In this document: positions 44,524 to 53,316 of the stretch, piece after piece
How positions within the stretch are numbered: the first letter of the stretch is position 1
How the letters are laid out: each line of letters opens with the position of its first letter
From: Chryseobacterium oranimense
GTDB taxonomy: Bacteria > Bacteroidota > Bacteroidia > Flavobacteriales > Weeksellaceae
DNA length: 64,000 nt
Assembly: GCF_025244725.1 (NCBI RefSeq)
Contig: NZ_CP104203.1
Coordinates: 2,790,001-2,854,000, forward strand
Direction: 5' to 3'
The notes under the pieces: generated by a model
Database searches by the model: none
What the model was told of the DNA's origin: nothing
The model's input: only the letters and a program-made list of their open reading frames with translations
Made by a program: the position numbers and the translations under genes

Positions 44524-45846
44524 TTATAAAATTCCTCTCGCTTTTATCTCAAGATATTTATTGATAACGTCAATATTTAAATTTTCAGGAAGCGTATATA
44601 CGGTGTAGATCCCATATTTACGGAGTTCCTGAATGATCAGTTTCTTTTCGAATTCAAATTTTTCAGCGATAACCTCATCATAAATTTCCTGCATACTTTC
44701 AGGATTTTTATGAATAAGAGTCTGTAATTCTGAATTTTTGAAAAATATAACGACCAGCATATGATTCTTGGCAATGCCTCGAAGGTATTTCAATTGACGG
44801 TTTAATCCATCCAGGGTTTCAAAATTGGTAAAAAGTAAAATAAGGCTCCTCTGGTTCAGGGAATATTTTACATCCTGATACAGACGGTTAAAATCACTTT
44901 CAAAAAAGTCGGTTTTAATATTGTATAATGCCTCGGAAATCTTTTTCAGCTGGCCTGATTTATTTTCAGCAGCGACTTTGTTTTCGGTCTTTTTGGAAAA
45001 CGTCATCATTCCGGCACGGTCGCCTTTTTTCAAAATAATATGGGACAAAGCCATAGCCGCATTAATGGAGTAATCAAGCAGGCTCAATCCGTTGAAAGGC
45101 ATTTTCATCGTCCTTCCCTTATCAATCAGAATAAAAATACGCTGTGATTTTTCATCCTGAAACTGGTTAACCATTAATCTGTTGGTTTTGGAAGTTGCTT
45201 TCCAGTTGATCGTTCTGATATCATCTCCGGGAACATATTCTTTGATTTGTTCAAATTCCATGGTATGCCCCAGTTTTCTGATCTTTTTGATCCCTCCCAG
45301 CATAAATTCGCTCTGCAATGCCATCAGCTCGTATTTCCTGAGATGAACAAAGGACGGATAAGCAGGCAGCATCGCATCTTTCTGGAAGCTGAACCTTCTG
45401 GCTACAAATCCTAACGGCGAAGAAGCATACACATTCAGGTTTCCGAAACTGTACTCTCCTCTTTCTTTGGGCACCAAACTGTATTGGAAATAAGTATTTT
45501 TATCCGGATCAATGGTTTTTGTAATCAGAAAATCTCTTTTCTGAAACTGAAAGGGTATTTCATCAATGATCTTTGTACTGATCTTGAAGCTGTAATTATT
45601 TTTAATATCAATTTTTACAAAATTTTCATCCCCGTTGGACAGTTTTTCCGGAAGTATCCTTTGGGCAAGCAAAGCATTCTTTTGATTAAACAGCAAAAGA
45701 TAGTCTACCATTACCGCAAGAAAACACAATAACAACAAAATGTGGGCAACCCACATCAGGACCGGAAAGAAGAATGCAAGGACATACACAATCCCCACTC
45801 CGATGAGTGAAAAGAAAAATCGTGTATTGATGTATAGGTTTTTCAT
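44524..45846 (-). CDS. DUF58 protein
   Basis: This 440-residue protein has two N-terminal membrane segments (about residues 10-50), a beta-rich domain, then the DUF58 signature region GHTMEFEQIKEYVPGDDIRTINWKATSKTNRLMVNQF (described by its key residues PGDD, NWKA). A von Willebrand A-like domain follows (IFILIDKGRTMKMPFNG), where the metal-binding DxSxS motif reads DKGRT and is probably degenerate. DUF58 proteins pair with MoxR ATPases, encoded upstream here across a repeat-bearing gap. A chaperone-like or envelope-assembly role is inferred from family. Confidence 0.88.
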   Translation of the reverse strand: MKNLYINTRFFFSLIGVGIVYVLAFFFPVLMWVAHILLLLCFLAVMVDYLLLFNQKNALLAQRILPEKLSNGDENFVKIDIKNNYSFKISTKIIDEIPFQFQKRDFLITKTIDPDKNTYFQYSLVPKERGEYSFGNLNVYASSPLGFVARRFSFQKDAMLPAYPSFVHLRKYELMALQSEFMLGGIKKIRKLGHTMEFEQIKEYVPGDDIRTINWKATSKTNRLMVNQFQDEKSQRIFILIDKGRTMKMPFNGLSLLDYSINAAMALSHIILKKGDRAGMMTFSKKTENKVAAENKSGQLKKISEALYNIKTDFFESDFNRLYQDVKYSLNQRSLILLFTNFETLDGLNRQLKYLRGIAKNHMLVVIFFKNSELQTLIHKNPESMQEIYDEVIAEKFEFEKKLIIQELRKYGIYTVYTLPENLNIDVINKYLEIKARGIL

Positions 45847-45850
45847 TGTT

Positions 45851-45892
45851 TTAAGGTAGCAGGTGGTAGATCGTATGTGATAGGTTGTGGGT
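45851..45892. repeat. Period-7 repeat, left arm
   Basis: The forward strand reads TTAAGGT, AGCAGGT, GGTAGAT, CGTATGT, GATAGGT, TGTGGGT: six units at strict 7-base spacing, mostly ending in GGT. Its reverse complement (ACCTNNN units) matches the right arm at 46004-46052, so the two arms are inverted. Confidence 0.7.
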
Positions 45893-46005
45893 TAAATTGG
45901 TTGAAGGGAATTTATTAAACCATTCAGCATTTTTGAAATTTCTATAATATTGTTATTTAATTTTTGATAATCTTCTTCATTTAATAAAAACAATTGAAAG
46001 TGCAT
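45892..46005 (-). pseudogene. C-terminal remnant of a four-helix-bundle (IVS-type) protein
   Basis: On the reverse strand an open frame of 37 residues plus stop reads from the ATG at 46005, with core LLNEEDYQKLNNNIIEISKM then LNGLINSL. This matches the end of 23S rRNA intervening-sequence/four-helix-bundle proteins (TIGR02436 type), which typically finish in an acidic DEF/EDY helix and MLNGLIxSL. Full-length members are about 115-125 residues, so only the last third remains. Its start and stop touch the two inverted repeat arms exactly. Confidence 0.6.
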
Positions 46006-46052
46006 CCTGCATTTATCACCTGCAACCTTTTACCTAATATCTGCAACCTATC
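46004..46052. repeat. Period-7 repeat, right arm
   Basis: The forward strand reads ATCCTGC, ATTTATC, ACCTGCA, ACCTTTT, ACCTAAT, ATCTGCA, ACCTATC: seven units at strict 7-base spacing. It is inverted relative to the arm at 45851-45892. The array runs into the stop codon of the MoxR gene (46048-46050), so it supplies the terminal bases of that gene. Confidence 0.7.
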
Positions 46053-47079
46053 TTGGAATCTCTATCCCCTCTAAGATCTGTCGTATAATTTCATCTGCAG
46101 TAAGGCCTTCCATCTCTCTTTCCGGAGAAACGATTACTCTGTGCCTTAGCACTGCATAACTTGCTTCCTTGATGTCTTCAGGTGTTACAAAATCTCTTCC
46201 TCTAAGTGCAGCGAAAGACTTGGAAGCCGTAAGCAGGGCCAGTGAAGCTCTCGGAGACGCACCCAGGTATAAAAACTGGTTTTCCCGTGTATTGACTATA
46301 ATTTTAGCGATATATTCCATGAGCTGAGATTCTACAATGATCTCTTTTACCAAATGCTGGTAGTTTTTCAGCTGTTCTGCGGTAATCACACGGTGCACCC
46401 CTTCTGTCTTATCTTCTTTTTTACTTTCGTGCTGGTTTCTTATAATGGCGATCTCCTGCTCAAGATTAGGATATCCAACATTTATTTTGAAAAGAAAACG
46501 GTCAAGCTGTGCCTCAGGAAGCCTGTAAGTTCCTTCATGCTCTATAGGATTCTGGGTAGCCACTACCAGGAATGGCTCATCCATAATATAACGGGTTCCG
46601 TCCATCGTGATCTGCCTTTCTTCCATTACCTCAAACAATGCAGCCTGTGTTTTTGCTGGTGATCTGTTGATCTCATCAATTAATATAAAACTGGAAAAGA
46701 TGGGTCCTTTTTTAAATTCGAATTCGGAATTTTTCACATTGAAAACAGAAGTTCCCAAAATATCCGAAGGCATAAGGTCCGGCGTAAACTGGATTCTGCT
46801 GAAGCCTACATCAATGGTTTTAGCCAGAAGCTTAGCCGTAACGGTTTTGGCTACACCAGGGACTCCTTCAATCAGGACATGGCCGTTTGATAAAAGAGCG
46901 GCAATAAGATGCTCCACCATGCTTTCCTGTCCTACAATAACTTTGGCTATCTCAGCTTTTACTTTTTCCAGACTTGCACGGAGTTCAATCATATCAATTC
47001 TGGATTGAAACTGCTCTTCTTTTTTATTTAAATCGATAGAACTTTGATTTTCTACATTTTCGTTTTCAAGGTTTTCCAT
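46048..47079 (-). CDS. MoxR-family AAA+ ATPase
   Basis: This 343-residue ATPase has Walker A GVPGVAKTVTAK (about residues 75-86) and Walker B in FILIDEINRSPAKTQAALFEVMEE (key residues DEINR). Sensor 1 is ATQNPIEHEG, and the RLPEAQLDRFLFKI segment is typical of MoxR. These proteins act as chaperone-type ATPases that load metals or assemble complexes together with von Willebrand A/DUF58 proteins, encoded just downstream here. The N-terminal 30 residues are an acidic, Asn-rich extension. The stop codon lies in a period-7 repeat array. Confidence 0.93.
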   Translation of the reverse strand: MENLENENVENQSSIDLNKKEEQFQSRIDMIELRASLEKVKAEIAKVIVGQESMVEHLIAALLSNGHVLIEGVPGVAKTVTAKLLAKTIDVGFSRIQFTPDLMPSDILGTSVFNVKNSEFEFKKGPIFSSFILIDEINRSPAKTQAALFEVMEERQITMDGTRYIMDEPFLVVATQNPIEHEGTYRLPEAQLDRFLFKINVGYPNLEQEIAIIRNQHESKKEDKTEGVHRVITAEQLKNYQHLVKEIIVESQLMEYIAKIIVNTRENQFLYLGASPRASLALLTASKSFAALRGRDFVTPEDIKEASYAVLRHRVIVSPEREMEGLTADEIIRQILEGIEIPR

Positions 47080-47236
47080 AATTTTTGTCTTTGGTTTTTA
47101 TGGGATCCGGTTTTATCCGGCTTTTTATTAAATTTTACCATGACCGGCCTATATCCGATCCTTTACTAAACCGTCCCTTTGGGACTCTTACTTATGAGTT
47201 TGTCTTCTTCTGGTTGAGATCTACAAAAAATATTTG

Positions 47237-48391
47237 TTACATTATTTCATCAAGAAGTTTATTCATTCTTACAAGATCTTCTTTCATCACACTTGCATAG
47301 GGATCCTGCCCTTTTTTGATCAGTGCTATTGCTTCATCAATCATTTCTATTGGTTTTCCCGTTTTTAAATGCAGCTTATTGGCAAATTCCGCATCCAGAT
47401 TATGGGTATCAATCAACAGGTCCATCCTTATTTTATTCAGGAAATACTGAGCTTTCTTAGCCATCATATCATGGAAATTTCCTTCCTGAAGATAAAGATT
47501 TCCAATGCTTTTCACAAAATCTACCGAAGTATTTCTCAGCGGTTCCAAAATAGGTACTATCCGCTGTTTTCTTTTTGCATTAAAGAAAATAAACAGAACC
47601 AAACCTCCTAAAAATACCCACCAGGCATACTTGAGGGCTGGATTTGACAGGACAAATCTCATGAAAAAACGCGAAACCTTCGTATCATTTTCTACAAACC
47701 AGATGGTTTCTCTGTCCTTAAGATACGAAAAAACATCCTGAGCATATTTTAAGCTGCCGGGTTTCAAAAGATAGTAGTTGGTAAGGAAAAGCGGTTCGGT
47801 ATGTACATAGATCGTTCCTTTCCCAAACTTTGTTTTAATAAAATTAGCCTGGTCTGAATTATCTTTTTCCACTGTCTTTCCCAAAACCTCCACTTGAGGC
47901 TTGATGTATGAAAATCCTCTGCCGGACGGAAATTTATCCAGTTTAATAAAATCATTCTGGTATTGTTTATCCGTAAGTTTTAATACATTTTCCTCAGCAA
48001 AAGAAATATCCGAGCTATGGTAACCGATACTGTCTGAAATATCTTTTGGAGTATTGCTTGCCAGGATCATGGCATCGGAGCCACTTGATACCTGTTCCAG
48101 GATTTTTTTCCAGGATTGCTTATCCAGGTCTTTTTCTATAATAATGATATTGTGGGGATCTTTTTTCCTTTGACTATAGTAATCGTAGGGTGACTCTTCT
48201 GTTCTTTTCAGATGATTTTTAAACAGATCTTTAGCTTCGTTATTAAAGACAAACAGTCCGAACGGAGATTTTTCGTTAATATTAAAATTCTTCCGCCAGT
48301 TAGTCGTTTCTTTTTTATTGACTTCAAGCAACGCCAGAATAAGCATCACAACGATGAATATCACAGCATATATTTTGAAGGTCTTTTTCAT
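47237..48391 (-). CDS. DUF4350 membrane-associated protein
   Basis: This is a 384-residue protein with an N-terminal membrane segment (about residues 5-22) and a second one (about 250-270, AWWVFLGGLVLFIFF). The stretch SPFGLFVFNNEAKDLF and a later GKGTIYVHTEPLFLTNYYL match the Bacteroidota DUF4350 family, which resembles a Rossmann-like sensor domain facing the periplasm. A helical cytoplasmic tail follows. It lies between the DUF4129-like gene (19-base gap) and the MoxR gene, a conserved order in this phylum. The exact role is unknown. Confidence 0.82.
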   Translation of the reverse strand: MKKTFKIYAVIFIVVMLILALLEVNKKETTNWRKNFNINEKSPFGLFVFNNEAKDLFKNHLKRTEESPYDYYSQRKKDPHNIIIIEKDLDKQSWKKILEQVSSGSDAMILASNTPKDISDSIGYHSSDISFAEENVLKLTDKQYQNDFIKLDKFPSGRGFSYIKPQVEVLGKTVEKDNSDQANFIKTKFGKGTIYVHTEPLFLTNYYLLKPGSLKYAQDVFSYLKDRETIWFVENDTKVSRFFMRFVLSNPALKYAWWVFLGGLVLFIFFNAKRKQRIVPILEPLRNTSVDFVKSIGNLYLQEGNFHDMMAKKAQYFLNKIRMDLLIDTHNLDAEFANKLHLKTGKPIEMIDEAIALIKKGQDPYASVMKEDLVRMNKLLDEIM

Positions 48392-48410
48392 GGTTATTTC
48401 GGTGGTTTAA

Positions 48411-49208
48411 TTACGGTTTAAATGCCTGGTACTGATTTTTAAATGTCTGGTAAGCCTGTTCATCAATACTGAACTCTCCATACCAAACATAATCGAAAAT
48501 ATAGGACAACGCGGAAAATTCATTTTTCAGATGCTCTGCTTTAAGCTCCATCAGATAATCCCTATTGGTTTTTTCAGGGTTCCAGCTGATCTGCTTTTTG
48601 TCACTCAGCTTTTTCAGAATAAAAAGGAACTGATAGCGGACCGCTGAACGGAAATCTCCTTGCCTCTCAAATTTTGAAATACTTTCCGGAAAATTAATCT
48701 CGTGTATATTTTCATGAAGCTCTTCCGCATTGATCTCTACTTTTCTGTTTTTCTTACCGAAGAAAAGGTTTCCTTCTTTGCCCATTAAATATTTAATGAT
48801 AAAATAAATAAGAAATCCTACCAGGATAATAGCAAACAGACGAATAAGAATCATGGTAATTTTAGCAGAGCTGGTAAAGGCCGTTTCACCAAAAATACTT
48901 TGCAGGATTTTGTCTATTCTTCTCATCAGCTTTTGGAAGAAAGATTCTCTCGGCTTCGAAACCGAATAATCAAATTCATTTCCTTTATATCTTGACTGAA
49001 GATTTTCTTTAAATGTCTTGGGATAAAGCGTATTTTCCGAAACCGGCCTCCGGATCAGCACAGAATCTGCACGAAGCATGTTCCGGTAATGTCCTGTCAC
49101 CAGGGAGTCTACAATATAGTCTTCTACCGTTGCAGGCTCATTCTCATCCTGTGCACGAACAGGACAAACAGAGAAAAAAAGCAGCAGAAAAAGAAGAATT
49201 TTATTCAT
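48411..49208 (-). CDS. DUF4129-like membrane protein
   Basis: This is a 265-residue protein with a signal peptide (residues 1-19, ending in VRAQ), an extracytoplasmic segment, then a membrane helix (about 121-141, ITMILIRLFAIILVGFLIYFI) and a helical cytoplasmic domain. The end, VRYQFLFILKKLSDKKQISWNPEKTNRDYLMEL, resembles DUF4129 C-termini. It overlaps the next upstream gene by 8 bases, so the two are coupled. In the cluster it would connect the periplasm with the MoxR/DUF58 pair; this is inference. Confidence 0.75.
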   Translation of the reverse strand: MNKILLFLLLFFSVCPVRAQDENEPATVEDYIVDSLVTGHYRNMLRADSVLIRRPVSENTLYPKTFKENLQSRYKGNEFDYSVSKPRESFFQKLMRRIDKILQSIFGETAFTSSAKITMILIRLFAIILVGFLIYFIIKYLMGKEGNLFFGKKNRKVEINAEELHENIHEINFPESISKFERQGDFRSAVRYQFLFILKKLSDKKQISWNPEKTNRDYLMELKAEHLKNEFSALSYIFDYVWYGEFSIDEQAYQTFKNQYQAFKP

Positions 49209-50160
49209 TGATGCCTATGGTTTCTATTTCTTCAAGTTCAATTTTTTGGTGAAGGTCTGTCCTACTGTCGTAATACATCAGTCCCGCATTGATGTACATC
49301 AGGTTGGAAAGCAATAATGAAGCAAGCATTGAAAATCCATAAAATATAAAGAAAATGACTCCGGCTACACCTGTAAAAGGATTCTCTTCAAAACTTCCGT
49401 TTGGAGTGGATGTCAGAAGTGATCCGTAAATAAAGAACATCGGGATGAATGTAAATACTGAAGTAATCATATACATAATAATGAACATGATAATGGATGC
49501 TCCCCAGTATTTCCAGTAAGGAGATTTTTCGTTTCCGTTCGGATAGGAAAACTGTGATCTTATGGAATAACTCAGGCTTTCTATAAAGCCTCTTTTTGTA
49601 TTAAAATAATCATACATCAGAAATGCTGAGACATTGAATGCTGTGGGATAAAAAAGCAGCATCAGAAAGAAACCAATGATAATCAGCATCAGTAAATAAG
49701 AAAACCCTAAAAGGATCATCATAACAGGCAATACAATAAAGAGCATTCCTATACCCATCTTGGCAATTCTTCCGGCATTTCTTTTAAAATCCCCCAGGAT
49801 CTCATCGGTTTTTACCTTTTGAGCCCCTTCAGTAATTCTTTTCAGATAAAAAACCGGATACAGGTAATTAATGATCATCAGAAGAGCAAAAAGTATAAAA
49901 ATAATTATTCCGGAAACAATAAGCATTCCGGCGTTTTCTGAAAAATATCTTTCAAAATAATAACTTTCCCCGCTTACATTGGAACCGATAAGCTGTCCGA
50001 AAATTTCTCTAAACCCGAAAATTACTACCGCAACTGTTAACGTTAACAGTAGGCCGTTAATAAGGATATAGTTTTTAAAATAATTTTTTCCGTATAATTT
50101 GAAAAAATTAAAGCTGTCACTGATGAAAGCTCCAAATTCTCTTTTTTTATAAAACTGCAT
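49201..50160 (-). CDS. Polytopic membrane protein of the SpoIIM/MoxR cluster
   Basis: This is an integral membrane protein of about 319 residues. A short basic start (QFYKKREFGAFISDSFNFFKLYG) is followed by about six hydrophobic segments. I place the start at the ATG at 50158-50160. The frame continues upstream for 16 codons, but the added part is unlike the family start. It overlaps the SpoIIM-like gene by 14 bases and the DUF4129-like gene by 8 bases. No enzyme motif is seen. Position suggests it acts with SpoIIM-like and RDD proteins in one membrane complex. Confidence 0.75.
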   Translation of the reverse strand: MQFYKKREFGAFISDSFNFFKLYGKNYFKNYILINGLLLTLTVAVVIFGFREIFGQLIGSNVSGESYYFERYFSENAGMLIVSGIIIFILFALLMIINYLYPVFYLKRITEGAQKVKTDEILGDFKRNAGRIAKMGIGMLFIVLPVMMILLGFSYLLMLIIIGFFLMLLFYPTAFNVSAFLMYDYFNTKRGFIESLSYSIRSQFSYPNGNEKSPYWKYWGASIIMFIIMYMITSVFTFIPMFFIYGSLLTSTPNGSFEENPFTGVAGVIFFIFYGFSMLASLLLSNLMYINAGLMYYDSRTDLHQKIELEEIETIGINE

Positions 50161-51130
50161 GGTCGATCTGGTTATTAATTTTTTTATAAACCACCGATGG
50201 ATAAACAAAATAGTAAAATCCTATAATGGCCAGTGAACTGATTATAATAGATAAATTTACCACCAGCGGCATTTTCAAAGCATGTCTTGTCACATAGCCT
50301 TCGATAATTCCTGCACAAATGGTAAACGGGATAGTACTGAGGAAGATTTTAAAAGAGTCCTTAAACCCGGTTTTGAAAGAATTAAATCTTGAAAACGTTC
50401 TGGGAAAAAGAATGCTCGCTCCAAGAATCAGTCCGCACATGGCTTCAACAACCATTGCGAAGATCTCAAAAACCCCATGAAGCCAGATTCCTCTTGCACT
50501 GTCCTTCAAAGCACCGTAATCGTAGAAAAAATACTGAAAGGATCCCAGCATGACACTGTTGGAAAGCAGAGCAAACAAAGTTCCTACCCCTCCGGTGATG
50601 CCATAGATATACAATTTCGCTCCCACCCCAATATTATTAAAAATAATCCCGATTGTACTTCCCCATGTGGAACCGCTCTGATAAATTCCTACAGCATTTC
50701 CTTTTTTAATGTTCTCTATAGTTTCATTTACATAATCTTCCCCAAGAATGATATTGGCAAAATCTTTATCATAAGCCCCGGAAAGCACTCCTATTGAGGT
50801 AAACAGAATAAAAAACAGAAAAGCATACAAAAGATATCTCCTATACTGGTATATCAGAAGAGGAACTTCTGTCCTGAAAAAATAAAACAACCTGTTCTCC
50901 TCTACTCTTTTAGTTTTATAGATTTTCTGAAATATCTGTGAAGACAAATGGTTTAGATAAACTGTAGTATTGCTTTTAGGATAATAGGTCTGTGCAAATG
51001 AAAGATCATTGATCAGGTTGATATACAACGAAGACAGGTCATCAGGATTTTTTTTAATTTTCCCTTGAATAACCTGTTCAATTCCCAACCATTTTTCTTT
51101 ATTTTGTTTAATGAAATAAACTTCTCTCAT
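50147..51130 (-). CDS. SpoIIM-family membrane protein
   Basis: This is a protein of about 327 residues. A soluble N-terminal third (REVYFIKQNKEKWLGIEQVIQ) is followed by about five or six membrane segments. The stretch NNIGVGAKLYIYGITGGVGTLFALLSNSVMLG and GIWLHGVFEIFAMVVEAMCGLILG are characteristic of stage II sporulation protein M. Despite the name, the family occurs in non-sporulating Bacteroidota, nearly always with RDD, MoxR and DUF58 genes, as here. The start at the ATG 51128-51130 leaves 27 bases to the divergent RDD gene start; a longer reading would overlap it. Confidence 0.88.
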   Translation of the reverse strand: MREVYFIKQNKEKWLGIEQVIQGKIKKNPDDLSSLYINLINDLSFAQTYYPKSNTTVYLNHLSSQIFQKIYKTKRVEENRLFYFFRTEVPLLIYQYRRYLLYAFLFFILFTSIGVLSGAYDKDFANIILGEDYVNETIENIKKGNAVGIYQSGSTWGSTIGIIFNNIGVGAKLYIYGITGGVGTLFALLSNSVMLGSFQYFFYDYGALKDSARGIWLHGVFEIFAMVVEAMCGLILGASILFPRTFSRFNSFKTGFKDSFKIFLSTIPFTICAGIIEGYVTRHALKMPLVVNLSIIISSLAIIGFYYFVYPSVVYKKINNQIDHAVL

Positions 51131-51157
51131 AATTGTAAGGCTAAAATAATAAAAATT

Positions 51158-51907
51158 ATGTCTCAAATTGCGATAAATACCTCACAAAATGTAAATATTA
51201 ACTTTACTATTGCAAGTGTTGGAGAAAGAATGCTCGCCTTCATCATCGATCTTTTGATAAAGGTCGCCTATGCTGTGGTTATATTCTATCTTTTCTTCAA
51301 TGTCTTTGATCTTGGGTATTTATTGGCTGGGCTTGATCAATGGTCTGTAATGGCTGTTTATATTGTGCTTACATTTCCCGTTTATATTTACCCTGTCGTT
51401 CTGGAAAGCCTCATGGAGGGGCAAACTCCCGGGAAAAAGCTTATGAAAATCCGGGTAGTGAAAATTGACGGCTACCAGGCGAGTTTTGGTGATTACCTGA
51501 TCCGATGGATGTTCAGGCTGATTGATACTTCAGCAGCCGGTGTCATAGGCCTTATTTCTATGATTGTTTCAAAAAATAACCAGCGATTGGGTGATATTGC
51601 CTCCGGTACTGCAGTGATTTCTTTAAAAAACAATATCAATATTTCCCATACCATTTTAGAAAATATTCACGAAAGCTATGTTCCATCATTTCCCCAGGTC
51701 ATTGCTTTAAATGATAATGATATGCGGATCATCAAAGATAATTATACCAAAGCCCTGAAAGTTGACGATCGCCAGATCATCAGCAAACTTTCAGACAAGA
51801 TTAAAAGCATTCTCAAGCTTGAAATAGACCCGGCAAAAATGACGGAGAAGCAGTTTATTAATGTAGTGATCAAGGACTATAATTACTATACAGGGAAAGA
51901 TAACTGA
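51158..51907 (+). CDS. RDD-family membrane protein
   Basis: This is a protein of about 249 residues with the RDD domain. VGERMLAFIIDLLIKVAYAVVIFYLFF (about residues 18-44) starts with the Arg and Asp pair. LMEGQTPGKKLMKIRVVKIDG carries the usual GQTPGKxLxxIRV motif, and a third membrane segment follows. Some RDD proteins are ion antiporters or channels; most are uncharacterised. The start is at the ATG 51158-51160. It is divergent from the SpoIIM-like gene and belongs to the same cluster by conserved linkage. Confidence 0.88.
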   Translation: MSQIAINTSQNVNINFTIASVGERMLAFIIDLLIKVAYAVVIFYLFFNVFDLGYLLAGLDQWSVMAVYIVLTFPVYIYPVVLESLMEGQTPGKKLMKIRVVKIDGYQASFGDYLIRWMFRLIDTSAAGVIGLISMIVSKNNQRLGDIASGTAVISLKNNINISHTILENIHESYVPSFPQVIALNDNDMRIIKDNYTKALKVDDRQIISKLSDKIKSILKLEIDPAKMTEKQFINVVIKDYNYYTGKDN

Positions 51908-51915
51908 TGAAGTAT

Positions 51916-52022
51916 TGTTGTCAATTATCAATTTTGCTGCGCAAGTGAATAGTCAATTTATCTTGTTCCAAAAAAATAATTGACTGCAAAGCAAATTCAT
52001 CATTCCCAATTGACAATTTATC
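51916..52022. repeat. Period-7 degenerate repeat, two inverted arms (weak)
   Basis: The left arm contains TCAATTA, TCAATTT and later GTCAATT. The right arm contains GACAATT and CCAATTG types whose reverse complement reads ATTGTCA, ATTGGGA, ATGATGA, ATTTGCT at 7-base spacing. The arms are roughly inverted around about 20 bases. It lies between the RDD and acetyltransferase genes, with no gene apparent in 51908-52065. Confidence 0.45.
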
Positions 52023-52065
52023 CGTCGGTGCAGTTTTTGCATCTTTAAAAATAAAGGTTTGAATC

Positions 52066-52356
52066 ATGAAATTTGAAAACAACAAATCAGGAAACGGCGG
52101 CGTGATCACGCTGAACAATGAGGTTAAAGAAGTAGGAAGACTAACGTATACTATTTTCCCGGAAGATCATAAATTCATTATCTCTTTTGTACTGGTACAT
52201 CCGGAATTTGAAGGCCGGGGAATGGGAAAATACCTGGTTGAGGAAGCCATAAAATTTGCCAGAGAAAACAACTGGAAAGTATACCCTCACTGCTCCTATG
52301 CAAGAGCAGTAATGACAAGAATGAGTGATGTAGATGATGTTTTTTTAAAGAACTAA
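52066..52356 (+). CDS. Small GNAT-family acetyltransferase (YjdJ-like)
   Basis: This 96-residue protein matches the short GNAT group (Gcn5-related, DUF-type YjdJ). VGRLTYTIFPEDHKFIISFVLVHPEFEGRGMGKYLVEEAI (about residues 24-63) contains the acetyl-CoA loop EGRGMGKYL. The C-terminal half NNWKVYPHCSYARAVMTR is typical of this group, where a Cys may take part in catalysis. The acceptor is unknown. The last 12 bases overlap the convergent glycosyltransferase gene. Confidence 0.87.
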   Translation: MKFENNKSGNGGVITLNNEVKEVGRLTYTIFPEDHKFIISFVLVHPEFEGRGMGKYLVEEAIKFARENNWKVYPHCSYARAVMTRMSDVDDVFLKN

Positions 52357-53316
52357 AACTTCGTTTACCAGAATCTCTTCAATATTATCCGGATAATCTA
52401 CTTTCAGGTGATGATCTGCAGCAACCCATTCCATAATCTCCTGAAGATTTAGCACTTTAGAATTCGGAATTCCCATAAGGTTTAGGGCACTTGCATTACA
52501 TTCCTGCTCATATTGGTTATGAATGGGAATCACAAACAGCTTTTTATCTAAGAAAAGTGCTTCTGCAGGAGTTTCAAAGCCGGCATTGCATAAAATTCCG
52601 TCACAGCTTTCAAAGCATTTCAGGTACTGTAATTCATCAATAGGGAAAATTTCTACATTTTTCATTTTAACCTGCACTTTGCTGTATTTTGAAAAAACTT
52701 TCCATTGTACGGGAATCTGTTTCAAAACCTTAATGATATTTTCATCTGCAAAGCTGGGAAGATATACAAGGTAATGCCCTTTTTTATCCGGATTAAGATT
52801 TCGGATTTTATGCCTGATCACCGGTTTTTTAATCTGTGGATGGTAATTTTCAAAATGAAACCCGATTTTCCTTTCACTGGGAACATAGTATTTAAGAATC
52901 AGCTCACCAAGAAAATCTTTCTTATCAGGCTTTGGGGTTTCAGCAAAACTCATTGATGCCTGATGGCTCAGTTCAATCATCGGCAGTTTTTTCAGTTTGG
53001 ATGCCCATCCTGTCAAAGGCTCATAATCGTTGATGATCAGATCGTATTGTGAAAGCTCCAGTTCCCGGATTGTTTTTACGGCTTCAAGAAATTTATTATC
53101 AGTAAATGTTTTGCGATAGGATAAACCGCCTGTTTTGTTATAAAGAAGAGAAATTCCCCTGTATTGAAAATTAATGTCGAAATCAGCCTTTAATTGCGAC
53201 TGATGACCGCTGATCAATGTATCAACCGAAGCATATTTTTTGAGAATAGGAATAATTTCCTGTGCTCTGGCAACATGCCCGTTCCCTGTTCCCTGAAATG
53301 CATACAATACTTTCAT
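52345..53316 (-). CDS. GT-B-fold glycosyltransferase
   Basis: This is a 323-residue protein. The start VLYAFQGTGNGHVARAQEIIP resembles the MurG/MGT-type GT-B N-terminal loop (GTGNGHVAR). The donor-binding half has CDGILCNAGFETPAEALFLDKKLFVIPIHNQYEQECNA (key residues NAGFETPAEAL, QYEQ). Both acceptor and donor are unknown. It starts directly after the stop of the LpxH-like gene (no gap), pointing to a lipid or glycolipid substrate. The gene ends in a 12-base convergent overlap with the small acetyltransferase gene. Confidence 0.82.
   Translation of the reverse strand: MKVLYAFQGTGNGHVARAQEIIPILKKYASVDTLISGHQSQLKADFDINFQYRGISLLYNKTGGLSYRKTFTDNKFLEAVKTIRELELSQYDLIINDYEPLTGWASKLKKLPMIELSHQASMSFAETPKPDKKDFLGELILKYYVPSERKIGFHFENYHPQIKKPVIRHKIRNLNPDKKGHYLVYLPSFADENIIKVLKQIPVQWKVFSKYSKVQVKMKNVEIFPIDELQYLKCFESCDGILCNAGFETPAEALFLDKKLFVIPIHNQYEQECNASALNLMGIPNSKVLNLQEIMEWVAADHHLKVDYPDNIEEILVNEVLVL

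Noticed and set aside
47080..47236. Possible structured RNA in the gap upstream of the MoxR gene
   Set aside because: Only a short GTCCC...GGGAC hairpin and loose repeats of ATCCGG are visible. Nothing supports a defined RNA or gene.
51921..52118. 65-codon reverse-strand open frame between the RDD and acetyltransferase genes
   Set aside because: It overlaps the start of the acetyltransferase gene and lies in a degenerate inverted repeat. No recognisable protein character is present.
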